Positions 45,371 through 55,583 of a stretch of 64,000 bases of DNA are shown here, in pieces. Source of the DNA: Phytophthora sp. 'mugwort' (lineage: Eukaryota; Oomycota; Peronosporomycetes; Peronosporales; Peronosporaceae). The notes beneath the pieces were generated by a model that was not told the origin of the DNA, made no database searches, and was given only the letters and a program-made list of their open reading frames with translations. The position numbers and the translations under genes were made by a program. Location of the stretch: NCBI GenBank assembly GCA_033558025.1, contig JAUCEF010000006.1:1922001-1986000 (forward strand). Direction: 5' to 3'. Numbering within the stretch: position 1 is the stretch's first letter; each line of letters opens with the position of its first letter.

Positions 45371-46418
45371 ATGATCCGTCTCAAAGCTAAGCAAGCTGAG
45401 AAGAAGGCCGAGGAGAAGGAGGCGGCGGCGGCGGCTGCCAAGTCAGGCGAGGCCGCGCCGGCGCCGAAGCCCAAAACGAAGATCCTCGGTGTGGGTCGCG
45501 GAAAGCGCAGCGGCGCCAGTAAGGAGAAGAAGCGCACGCCGGGTGAGATCCGCATCCAGAAAGGTGGGCAAATAGAGAGAGGGACAGTAAGCGGAGATAG
45601 AGTGGGATTAGGTGAGGCTGAGCTTTATGTGCTCTCTGTGGAGTGAAGATATCGCGGAGCTGGACGGCGGCAAGACGGCGACAGTCTCGTTCCCAGAGGT
45701 GAATGACCTCACGGTGTTTAACGTCAAGGTGCGGGTGCTGTTGATATTCTACTAGGGATTGCGCGATGAAACCTGATGAAGGGGTGGATGTGATTTACTG
45801 CAGGTTGCGGTAGACACGGGACTGTGGAAGGGCGCGTCGTACGACTTCAGCTTTAAGATCCCTCCTGTATGTTAGTAGTGTCAAGAGTGTGGGGATGCAG
45901 CGAAGAGACTGATGTGGTTGTGTATTTGCAGATGTACCCGCATGACCCGCCCAAGGTTCATTGCCTTACGAAGGTATGAATACGTAGTCAATTGGTTGTC
46001 ATGGACAAGTGATTAGTATGCGTTAAACATGAAGGATGCTAAAGCGGCGCTATGCTGATAAACCGCAGATTTACCACCCAAACATCGATCTTGACGGCAA
46101 TGTGTGCCTGAACATCCTGCGTGAAGACTGGAAACCCGTGCTGGACATCAATTCGGTCATCTATGGCCTGATTTACCTGTTCTACGAGCCGAACCCGGAC
46201 GACCCACTGAATAAAGGTTTGTAGCATTGCATTTATTTATTCGAAGTGCTGAAAGATCTTTTGCGATCTGACAAATCTATGCTTTGCTGTGTACATTTCT
46301 CACGAGTACAGAAGCTGCAGAGCTGTTCCGCACCGACCCGAAGCAGTTTGCCGCAGTCGTGTATCGGTCTTTGCGTGGGTACAGCGTCCAAGGCATCGAG
46401 TTTGACCAGCTGATTTAA
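45371..46418 (+). CDS. UBC12: NEDD8-conjugating enzyme UBC12
   Basis: Six exons, 45371-45563, 45649-45728, 45804-45866, 45932-45973, 46069-46216 and 46312-46418, give 210 residues. The start MIRLKAKQ matches the amphipathic N-terminal extension that docks the NEDD8 E1. Here it is lengthened by an Ala/Glu/Lys-rich linker of about 30 residues. The E2 core contains [12 protein letters not shown] at 129-131 and the catalytic Cys139 in [15 protein letters not shown]. The NEDD8-specific stretch [20 protein letters not shown] follows. The enzyme transfers NEDD8 to cullins and so activates cullin-RING ligases. The gene follows the SDR gene in the same direction by about 200 bp. Confidence 0.95.
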
Positions 46419-46688
46419 ACTCGCGCCGTCTCCTGGTTAGAAGGGCCAATTGGTTGGGTGCTTGGTCAACGCCACAAAGTTTTAAGGCCTAGCGTCGGGC
46501 AACAGCTCCGTGGTTGCGGATTGACCAGCAATATCGTAATCGAGCTTCAACCGTTGCGGCTTTGTACATTTCTTTAGTTTTATTTTTCGCGCAGATTGGC
46601 GCAATGGTTCAGCATACTCAGCAGATACTATTGCGTCGGAACAAAATGTTGAGCCGATCTCAAGTTAACAATCCCGCCAAGATTATTG

Positions 46689-48517
46689 CTACGAAATGTA
46701 AATGGCCTCGATCTCTTCGGATGTGCTGTCACGAAGGACATTTTCCTGTAAAAGATGGTAACAACCATTAGCTCGTCGAGCTCGAACGAATGCGAATGGA
46801 TCATAAAATAAAAGAAAATAACGTACCCGTTCCAGTTTGCACTTGCCCCCAACAGCGAGGTTAAGCGAGTACTCGTAAAAGTATCCGTCGGCAGTTGCTA
46901 CATACAGCTGCACAATTGGTTTTTTAGTATCCCGTGGACCATGAATTGCACACTGGTTCGGCACTCCAGTAGAGCGAAGTCGGGCCTGTAAAAAAAAGAA
47001 ACCCAGTCCATGCCAGTTAGATATCCAGATATTCAAAGGGAAGTGCAGCATGGCAATACACATTCACGAAGCCAAGAACTCACGTAAGCAAAATCGCGAG
47101 TGCCTTCAGCAATACCTGAAAAGGAGCTTGGCAAATAAGCACTCATAACGACAGCCACATCGTCAAAGTTGCTAACCGCGGAGCTAGTGCTCGTCCGTGT
47201 AGTTCGTGTGGAGCTCGGCAAGCCAGCAGGGTGCAACGCGGATTTACCAGGCGAAGATCCTAGCACTGTGGAAGCAATCGGACTCGGCGGCGCGGCGGCA
47301 GTTCCAAAAACAGTGGAGCCGAATGTGCTTCCAGCAACTGCGAGAGTTGACGTGATCGGCGTGAAATGGCCAAAACTTCCTGTAGCGGAGCTCTCAGCTC
47401 CGGTCAGTGAGAAAAAGTGAATGGTACCCGTGTCGCTGGATGCGCATAGAATCGTGGAGCTTTCGTTAAACGCCAAGCAGTAAACTTGGGCGCCATAAGA
47501 ACCTCGTCGAAAGGCGGCAACTTTCTTTCCGCTTGGAACAGCAAATACGCGAATCAACGTGCCCTGGATTGTTATCACAATATGCAAAAGTCAGCAGCAA
47601 ACCTAAGACAAACAAACGTGGCTGGAAATAATTGTCTTACCGATTCAGAGGCAGTCGCGAGCAACGTGCCTTGCTGGTTGAACGCCATGGCCACAGGTGC
47701 TGTACGGTGAGCTTGGAACGCGTTCAACACACTAAGATTGTTGGCATCATACAGCACAATCTCTCCGGGTGAAGCGCCAGACGGAAAAGCCAAGTGGCCA
47801 TTATCGTGTGGAGAGAGCACGCACAATGCCTTCGGGTTCGGCGACGTATCCAGCGTTTCCAGGATTTTCATTGTACTGATGTCGAATATGTAGATTTTGC
47901 GCTCTAAAATTGCCACCAGTCTGCAAAGTCACATTGTACCATACCCATCAGTCACTCTTCTCCTTCTTTCTCGTAAAGTTGGAAATCACCGCTACCTTTG
48001 TCGGTTCATGCGCACAGCTAGCACGGCTGTGACGAAATTTAAGTCACAAATGGCAGCACCCGTCTTAGTATTCCACACCCGTAGTCGGCGCGGTGAGAAA
48101 GCAGGCTAAGCAAGCATTCACGTAAAGGCAGCCGTCGTCGCCGGTAAGCAAGTGCACCTCAGTACAGCACGAAAAGCCTTCCAACGAACAGACCTGATCG
48201 CCAGCGCCCACAAGAGCCACCAGGCTGGTGCAGTACAGCATCTCGGCTGTACCGATACCCCCAATGTCTTCCTGGAAACATTTGCCGAAGGGTTCGCAGT
48301 TGTAGATGGCGAAACCTTGGCGCGTGCCCACGCTGATACAGCTGAGAACAGTTCCCCACATAGCAGAGCAACGTAACCTTAGTACCAACGCCCTTCATTG
48401 TGCACAAAAGTGGCAAGATTATGCATTAAGAGCTTCCAAGGGAATGCACACGTACGAGGCCTCCTGGTTGAAATTGAGGAAGAGCAGGTCGCTGTGGCTG
48501 CTCTCGGCGCTCCTCAT
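46689..48517 (-). CDS. ATG18: Autophagy PROPPIN ATG18 (WIPI family)
   Basis: Seven exons, 48517-48456, 48341-48194, 48105-47996, 47920-47641, 47563-47084, 46985-46827 and 46745-46689, sum to 1296 nt (431 residues). The WD40-type propeller is recognisable from the start: SCISVGTRQGFAIYNCEPFG, ALVGAGDQ, LRVWNTKTG, ILETLDTSPNPKALCVLSP, then GTLIRVFAVPSGKKVAAFRR. The FRRG box (218-221) is intact and provides the two phosphoinositide-binding Arg residues. A long Ser/Thr/Ala-rich insertion (about 255-335) sits in the position of the membrane-inserting loop of blade 6. ATG18 binds PI3P on the forming autophagosome and recruits ATG2. The second donor (GTCTGT) is slightly unusual. Confidence 0.93.
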
Positions 48518-49085
48518 TCTTCTTCCACTTGCTTAAGCGGCTTAAGTTAAGCCTCTCCTTAGTTTTGTGTTCTTCCTTTTAGCCAATCAAAAGATGATAA
48601 AATGTTTGCTTAACGGAAGCTTCAACAACGGTAGAACGACAATAATCTCGTCTTGGCGAACGAAGCGGATCGCCGTCAACTAATATCGCACTTTAGCTAA
48701 CATGGTCGTCGTGATAGTTGGAGAGGAAGCAAACTTGATGAGGCCACTAAGAACAACACTTCAATTCGTCTCTACAGATTACTGGCGCTGGATTACTGAC
48801 GCTGATTACCGTTGCCGACAAACACGTACAAGAGTTCGGCAGTCGGGCTCGCCTTATTATTTTGCCGTCAGTGCATCGCCCGCAATGCCACAGATACGCT
48901 CCCCATACTCGGATATCAACGACTACACCCCCAGAACCCATGTACAAGACTTTACGAGACGAGAAGCTGTCCGGGCCTTTAGTTTCCATCGACGCAGCGT
49001 TATTCCCACTTGTTAATTCGTCTCACCAGCAACACACCACCAGAATCAACCACCGCGTTTCTAGACTAGCCCTTAGATCGTCAAA

Positions 49086-49676
49086 ATGAAGATTCAAGTT
49101 GCTATCGCCGCTGCTGCTCTGGCCTTCGCCGCTTCGATGGACTCGGCTTACGGCCTCGCAAAGTACCTTAACGAGCTCCCGAACGGCAGCTCCTTCCAGC
49201 AGCCCCTTGGCCACCCCGGCAGCGACAGCTCGAAGACAACCGACTTCGCTAATGCATTCGCGGATGCGAACCACTCCTGGACCGCTGAACTCTGTGTAGC
49301 CAAGTTCCCTGGCTCGAGCATGACCAACGGTGAGGCCTTCGGTGACCCATGCTGTACGTGGAAGAAGGGCGGCAAGCCGGACTTCACGGTGACAGCTTTT
49401 ACGACTACACCTACAAAGGCGACGACGTGCGCTACGAAGGCGGGTGCTAGCTCGGCTGCAAGCCCAACGGAGGCTGCAACGCAGGGACCCGTTCACGACA
49501 CGTCGGACGCCGACGATACGACGGAGGACGCCACGCAGGGCTCTGAGGACGATACGACTGAGAATGCCACGCAGGATGATGCTTCGGATGCCACCCAGAA
49601 CTCGACCCCAGCTGAGGCACCAGCTGCCGCTACCCCGAGCGCCGGCTGTGCAGCCAAGAGGACTCTTCGTCGCTAA
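49086..49676 (+). CDS. Secreted temptin-like protein, copy 1
   Basis: One exon of 196 residues. The first ~23 residues form a signal peptide (Lys then Ala/Leu-rich core, ending in SAYG). The mature part begins YLNELPNG and contains LGHPGSDSS, TDFANAFADA, W, LC and GDPCCTWKKG, the arrangement of temptin-like (Cys/Cu-type) extracellular domains. The usual acidic DSDGDG calcium-like loop before TNG is replaced by AKFPGSSM. A Thr/Asp/Ala-rich low-complexity tail of about 65 residues follows, ending in CAAKRTLRR. The protein should be exported. Its role is not known. Two related copies follow in the same direction at 50897 and 51928. Confidence 0.82.
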   Translation: MKIQVAIAAAALAFAASMDSAYGLAKYLNELPNGSSFQQPLGHPGSDSSKTTDFANAFADANHSWTAELCVAKFPGSSMTNGEAFGDPCCTWKKGGKPDFTVTAFTTTPTKATTCATKAGASSAASPTEAATQGPVHDTSDADDTTEDATQGSEDDTTENATQDDASDATQNSTPAEAPAAATPSAGCAAKRTLRR

Positions 49677-50896
49677 AGGGAAAACATCGTTTCATGTTTC
49701 TCGATGTTTTTTCTTTGCATCTGACAAGAGTCGACTAAGTAGCTGCTTGCCGTCGTTTCATTTTTGATTTTTTTTTCGGTCCTAGCTAGTTAGTTATCAA
49801 CGTAGGTATATAGCTAGCGGTGATTCGAAAATATGCGTAGTACATATCACCAGTAGGTGCACCTGTCAACATCTTGGGTCGGCCAAGCATTACAAAGCAG
49901 GCATAGGAATAAATGTATTGGACTTTCCGCCCGGAAAAAATGGATTTAAAATGTAAGACTGCACCGCCGAATAGAACACAAATGTCGATTGCATGTAAGA
50001 GAGATACTGCAGTATCCAGTTGCGCGGCAACTAACTGTAGCTTCAGTTTAGAACTTAAACTGTGTCGTCTTTGTGGGACACCCTGATCGCTTTCGCTACA
50101 AGCCTCGAGTCCCAGAACCCTTCAGGAACGTGAGTGCTTCGAACATGACTGGGGTCTTCAGATCTTCCAAAATTGAGGGCACGGCGGTGACGATGAAAGG
50201 CGATGGAGCGCAACGAAGCTACGGTATGAAGCACGAGTATTATTTTTTCTCTTGAATGCAACACAACCTCCTATCCCACGACTATATTAAAAGTTTCTTG
50301 TGCCAGCTTAAGGAAGCTTACTTTGTGATGGGACAATTTTTCTTTGTTAACATAATGCGACGATTTCCTGTGTTACTCAGCATTGCGCCAACACTGTAGT
50401 TACATTTCCGCATGCAATATAGCACTGCAATTAGTGGCAATCTTGTATTGCTAAGTAATATTGTAATATCCGACGTTAAATCGAGAGCCCCCAGAAAACG
50501 TATACTTCTTTATTTTTGTGTGACCTAAACGCAACTTCTAACTTATGTCTCTTTTGAAACCTTTAACAACTAGTTGGTTGAAATTGCCAGCGTTTAGTGC
50601 TCTATCATTTCGATTTTTAATAAATAATGCGGATAAGTCACGGTGGTTGCAGGATACGAATCGGCTACTCGGCATGGTATGAAGCACAACAAATATCATC
50701 TGCTGTCGCCCAGTCTCGCTCTGTTTGCTTTGATTACTCGCGGCAGTCTTCTTCCATAGATAGACTCTTTCAAGCGCACGTCTTTGCTTAACTTAAAATC
50801 TCAATGCTGTCCACTTCTCCACTCACTATTTTATCCAACTCTGTCAGCACGATCAACGTTCTCACTTTATAATTCTTCTCTTAGGCCAACAGCACT
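49677..50896. other. Intergenic region between temptin-like copies
   Basis: This is mostly AT-rich. Two short stretches, near 50222 and 50678, share the string GGTATGAAGCAC, which may be a trace of local duplication. No coding exon was identified. Confidence 0.4.
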
Positions 50897-51363
50897 ATGA
50901 CCAGAAACAGTGCGCTGACTATTACCGGTACGACGGCTTCAATTCTGGGTATGCGCCAGCTTCTACAGGAGTTTCCGAACGGCAGCTTGTTTTTACAGGC
51001 TCTCAGTTACCCTGGCGACGACAGCTCGCATAAGACGGACTTCGCACAAGCATTCCCGGCCAATCGTGGACAAAAAGCCAAGTTTCCTGGCTCGAGCAGG
51101 GCCACCGGTCGGGTTTTGAGACCCCTGCTGCACGTGGAAGAAGGTCGGTAAGGTTGACTTTACCGACATTTACAACGACGTCAGCCAAGGCTACCACGTG
51201 TGCCTCTCCCACCTTATTCCTGGTGTCACGAAAGGTATGGCGTTGGACGTTATTAAGGGCTGGGCGCCAGTACCATCTTCCGATGCCACGAAGAGCACTA
51301 CTTGGGTGTCGGATCGGCCCCCTCTCCTTTTATGCGCTGCGTGGGTAAGAAACTATCGCCAAT
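50897..51363 (+). pseudogene. Temptin-like copy 2, frameshifted
   Basis: The frame opens with an ATG but lacks a clear signal peptide. It shows QEFPNGSLFLQAL, DDSSHKTDFAQAF and AKFPGSS, clearly related to copies 1 and 3. After GRVLRP the frame is lost, and the CCTWKK-equivalent codons continue in another frame (TWKKVGKVDFTDIYND). The low-complexity tail and the KRTLRR end are absent. It is most likely a dead duplicate. Confidence 0.7.
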
Positions 51364-51927
51364 AAGCTTGACGCATGATCTGCAGTGTGCTTCCGGTATT
51401 TTTCGTGCGCTCACCCGCGTAGTGCACGCTTGAAGTAGCTGCGAGAGAAGCTGCACCTCTTCATTGTAATTTCTCAAAATTTTCGGACAGTATGGTGCTC
51501 TGTAAAATACAAGTGCGCCTGGTGACTCTGCTTGACGAAAACTGGCAAGGCTTTTGAAGTGTTGGCTGGGTTCTCTACGCTATAGTAGCGAACGATGGCC
51601 GAAATATCAAGAATAGCAACTTGTGGAGGACACCATGCGGCAACCATTGCCGACAATATGAAAGAGGAGAAAGCTTATCAAAGCGACGTGTATGTGCCCG
51701 CCACCGTTTTGATCTTTGAAGTGCTATGAGCATAGCAGATTCTATCAGGTATGTTCCTGTCCGCAAGCATAGCACCTCCAGAACACACAAACTATTTTGT
51801 AAAATATTCGACAAAGTAATGATCTGATATTCGAACAACCCGCTTTACCTTTCCCCACACGGTCACTTCTCAAGTTGCCCCGCCCAACCAAAACCAACAC
51901 CGCCAGAACCAACGCAATACCGCTAGA
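51364..51927. other. Upstream region of temptin-like copy 3
   Basis: No supported gene. The last ~80 bp form an ACC/AAC-rich leader directly before the ATG at 51928, similar in composition to the leader of copy 1. Confidence 0.4.
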
Positions 51928-52479
51928 ATGAAGACTCAAGTTGTCGTTGGTGCCGCTGCATTGACCATCGCTACCACGGTGAACTCGGTCTATGGCCTCG
52001 CCAAGTACCTCAATGAGCTCCCGAACGGCAATTCCTTCCAGCAGCCTCTCGGTCACCCCGACAGCGACAGCTCGAAGACGACAGACTTTGCTAATGCGTT
52101 TGCTGCCGCCGGCCACATCTGGTCAAGCACCCTCTGTGAGGCTAAGTTCCCTGGCTCGAGCATGACGAACGGTGCCGCCTTCGGTGACCCGTGCTGCACG
52201 TGGAAGAAGGGCGACAAACCAGACTTTACGGTGACGGCTTTCACGACGACACCTACCAAGGCCACGGAGTGCGCCTCGAAGGGAGGGTCGAGCGGCTCTT
52301 TCCCGGCGGTCAGTGCACCTGGAGCCGCCGATGCTACTAAAGGTGGCGTCCCCAACACTAACGACAGCGCTGGAGCCGCTAATGCCACCAAGGGCTTGCC
52401 TTGGGGCTTGCCTTTGGGGTCAAAATCCACCCCGATTTCGAGTGGCGGTTGCGCTGGTAAGAGGACGCTGCGCCGTTAA
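51928..52479 (+). CDS. Secreted temptin-like protein, copy 3
   Basis: One exon of 183 residues. A signal peptide (MKTQVVVGAAALTIATTVNS) is followed by the same core as copy 1: LAKYLNELPNG, LGHPDSDSS, LCEAKFPGSSMTNG and GDPCCTWKKGDKPDFTVTAF. The core is nearly identical in amino acids to copy 1, while the tail has diverged (Gly/Ala/Ser-rich with LPWGLPLG) but still ends in CAGKRTLRR. The conserved Cys and KRTLRR end suggest that the C-terminus is functional despite its variable spacer. Confidence 0.82.
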   Translation: MKTQVVVGAAALTIATTVNSVYGLAKYLNELPNGNSFQQPLGHPDSDSSKTTDFANAFAAAGHIWSSTLCEAKFPGSSMTNGAAFGDPCCTWKKGDKPDFTVTAFTTTPTKATECASKGGSSGSFPAVSAPGAADATKGGVPNTNDSAGAANATKGLPWGLPLGSKSTPISSGGCAGKRTLRR

Positions 52480-52718
52480 ACTAACGAGTCGTCTCTGTTT
52501 GTCGTGGCACTTTTCAAATTGGCATCGACGAGATCTAACCAAGTCGAAAGAGAGGAGCTGGCCACTTGCCGTTTACATTTTTAAGTTTACAAGATGAAAA
52601 ACACGTCGATCACCCAGTTGCCAACCATCACGTCCTATTTTCGCAGCCTAAATGGTATATTTTTGCTTTCGTAGGGAATTCTCAGTGGAAAGGTCATCAC
52701 TCGAACGCCGAGGGTAGT

Positions 52719-53490
52719 ATGGGCAATTTGTGCTGTGGGGGTGGGAATGCGGAGACCCTGGCGCGGCAGGAACTTCTCAAAGAAGGCAATGACTTTAAGA
52801 AGAAGAGTGCGTTCCTAGGGGTGCTCAGCAGGACGGAGAACGTCTACTTACAGCTAAACCCTGCGGCTACAAGGTGGGGTACACACTGTTGGGTTGACTA
52901 GAATTGAGAGGAAATTGCTTAAAGCCACTTTCCTTTCCTTTTCATGACAGGCTGACGTGGCGACAAACACCCGGTCCAAGTAGCCCCGAAGAACTGCCAA
53001 TTCACCGGATTGGCAAAGTATGTCCGATGGGTACGTCGACGATTTTGCAGCAAAGTGCGCTCCAAAAATTTTCAAAACAATCGCGTTGGCTGCGTGCAGG
53101 TCGGCTTGACCTGCTGCTTCTTGGGCAGAATGGCCAGAAGTTACTTGAACTGACAGCAGGAGCTACGACTGTCCGTGACCTCTGGGTGCAGACGTTGGAA
53201 GAGCTCTGTCTGCCTGGCCAAGCAGAGCAGAGTGAGGCTGATACCAAAAGCCTGAAGGAAAAACTGGAGAAGCAGCAGGAAAGGCAAAAGGAGGTACAGC
53301 TTTGTGGCAGTAGTCCGATTGTTAAACACTTTGTATGGCTGACGAATGTTGTCTCGGTTTGACGCGTCAGCAATACTGGAAAGACCGAACGGAGGAGCTT
53401 GAACAACGTCGACTTAGTGCTGAAGAACGCAAAAAGAAGATTGGCGTGATGGGAATGAAATACACAGCCCAAGCGATGGCAAGAAGGTAG
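52719..53490 (+). CDS. Membrane-anchored PH-like domain protein
   Basis: Three exons, 52719-52873, 52951-53293 and 53371-53490, give 205 residues. The start MGNLCCGGG is a classic dual N-myristoylation (Gly2) and palmitoylation (Cys5, Cys6) signal. A PH-like fold is suggested by the strand pattern VYLQLNPAATRLTWR ... PIHRIGKVCPMG ... RLDLLLLGQNGQKLLELTAG and the final helix TTVRDLWVQTLEELC. The C-terminus is a charged coiled coil (KLEKQQERQKE, then EELEQRRLSAEERKKK). The protein is likely tethered to the inner face of a membrane. The ligand is not known. Confidence 0.75.
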
Positions 53491-53643
53491 ACTGACATAA
53501 ACCCCATATCAGTGGCAGCCTCTGCTAGCGGAACCGTGTTTTTCTTACAACCTTAATTATTTTTCTACGCTGGGAATGCGCCAGCCCTCTTCGAAAATTC
53601 GTTATTTGCATTGATGTCGCTGCGGTCGCTTCCCGCTGCAAAC

Positions 53644-54597
53644 TCATTCGTGGATGTGGAATGAATCGGCAAGCTCAAGCATACCGGTCGTGTCCAGCGT
53701 TTGTCCATGAACAGGACCAATGGCACTAAGCACCGCAGCCTTGGCGACTGCATTAACAGGGACCGCAGCTCGCATTTCCTCGCCAATGAACGGCATGTAA
53801 CCCAGCGCAGTTGAAAGCGCGCCAAGGTTGCGCGCTAGTAACGAAATCGGTGCTCCGACAAGTTGCAGCGGGATCCCTCGACCTTTTTTCGTACGGCGCC
53901 AACCGTAAATGAAGCCTGGACGAAGTGCCACGCCCGTGTTGGGGAATCTACCACAGTCCAAAATACGTCGATTCGCATTAGATTTAGACTAGGTATCTCC
54001 TCGTTTCCTTAAGGTCTCTTACCTTGTCTGCACCGCTGCTTCAGCCCTCTCCTTCCCATGGTAATAGCCGTACATCGGCAGCCACGACGGGTAGTACGAA
54101 CCCACGCGGGAGTTCGACACGAATACGAAGCGGTCCGCCCCCGCCTTCTGCGCCGCCCTAGCTGCCACGATCGTGGCGTCTCCGCACATTTTCTCCATGA
54201 ACTCGTTGTTCCCGAATGCGCCCACCGTTGAAACTGCAGTAGACAAACAGTTCGAAACCCATCATGTCAGTAAATACAAGTCATCTCTCTACAAGAGCGC
54301 TGTCGACTACGTACTGACGCCCGTGACGCCCTCGACGGCCTTCGTCAACTGCTGCTCGTCGAATACGTCGCCTGCGTGCCAGTCCACCTGGTCGATCCAA
54401 GGCACGTCCTGCCACTGCGGCTTACCCGACGGGTTAAGACTCCGCACTTCAATGCCTTTCTGGACGGCGCGCTGCAAGATGTTGCTGCCCACGAAGCCAT
54501 TGCCGCCGATGACCAACACGCGATGCTCGCTTTTATCGTAGGTCTTGAGTGTATGCATCGCGCTCTGGCGCGTGCGCTTCGCGGCGGCGGCTAGCAT
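53644..54597 (-). CDS. Atypical short-chain dehydrogenase, COQ11/NDUFA9-like, probably mitochondrial
   Basis: Three exons, 54597-54315, 54233-54023 and 53947-53644, give 265 residues. The N-terminus MLAAAAKRTRQSAMHTLK is basic and amphipathic, as in mitochondrial presequences. The NAD(P)-binding site reads VLVIGGNGFVGSNILQRAV, followed by VRSLNPSGKPQ and VDWHAGDVFD. These match the atypical SDR group that includes yeast Coq11 (ubiquinone synthesis) and NDUFA9 (complex I). Later blocks are ISTVGAFG, GADRFVFVSNSRVG, YYHGKERAEAAV and VALRPGFIYGWRR. No SDR YxxxK is required in this group, but YYHGK preserves it. Which of the two mitochondrial roles applies cannot be decided here; length favours COQ11. 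Confidence 0.8.
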
Positions 54598-54965
54598 GGT
54601 AATTGTAGGGATAATGAGGAATATCTGGGACCTGGAGGTCTGGCGTGGTCAATTACAGAGTGTTACGACAGGATGAAGCAGCAGTCAGAATACTGTACTT
54701 ACGCGACACGATCCCCGAAAATAGACAAATAGAACACGATCATGAGAATCTGGGATTAGACTTTAGGCTGTCAGATTCTATCACAAAATTCACGTTGAAG
54801 TGCAGATTGAAAGGTCGCGATGGCTGCAAAAGACACTTTCCCTTCTGCCTCGTGGTCACCAGAAAAACTAACCTTGGAGATATGGTACATTTGCGCTATG
54901 TAGCACTTGCTGTATGATTGACATCTACGTGCTGACCGCTGCGATGCTTGCTGCAGTCGAGTACC

Positions 54966-55511
54966 ATGTCTGCTTCGGCATTCGCCCGGTCCCGCGCGGC
55001 GCTGCGACGCAAGCCCAAGCCGGTCAAGAAGGCGCTGGATGAAGAAGACCTCGAAGAGATTAAGGAAGCTTTCCACCTCTTCGACACGGATGGCAGCGGC
55101 AGCATCGACGTGCGTGAGCTAAAGGCTGCGATGCGGGCGCTCGGCTTCCAGGTGAAGAAGGCGGAGATCCGCCAGATGATCGCTGACATTGACAAGGACG
55201 AGTCGGGTACGATCAACCTGGACGAGTTCATCGAAATGATGACCGGGAAAATGAACTCGAGAGACTCTCGCGAGGAGATAAAGAAGATCTTTCAGCTCTT
55301 CGACGACGACAACACTGGCAAAATCTCGTTCCGGAATTTGAAGCGCGTTTGCACCGAACTGGGCGAAACTCTGACGGACGACGAGATGCAAGAAATGATC
55401 GACGAGGCCGATCGAGACGGAGACGGACTCATTAATGAAGAAGAATTCTTTCGTGTCATGAAGAAGCGAAGCGGTAACCCACTGGACGATCTAGACAGTG
55501 ACGACGACTGA
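54966..55511 (+). CDS. CETN: Centrin
   Basis: Intronless, 181 residues, with the ATG in CCATGTC context. A basic N-terminal tail (RRKPKPVKK) precedes four EF hands with loops [36 protein letters not shown] and [12 protein letters not shown]. The third loop has Asn in place of the twelfth-position Glu, as is common in centrins, so it should bind calcium weakly. The string [20 protein letters not shown] is diagnostic of centrin over calmodulin. Centrin acts in basal bodies, centrioles and flagellar roots. Its stop codon lies 72 bp from the stop of the convergent MKS1 gene. Confidence 0.95.
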   Translation: MSASAFARSRAALRRKPKPVKKALDEEDLEEIKEAFHLFDTDGSGSIDVRELKAAMRALGFQVKKAEIRQMIADIDKDESGTINLDEFIEMMTGKMNSRDSREEIKKIFQLFDDDNTGKISFRNLKRVCTELGETLTDDEMQEMIDEADRDGDGLINEEEFFRVMKKRSGNPLDDLDSDDD

Positions 55512-55583
55512 GCCGTTGCTTTTATATTGATGCAACTTCTTCATTGATACTCTCTAAATACAAGTCGACGCTGCAGAAAATAC

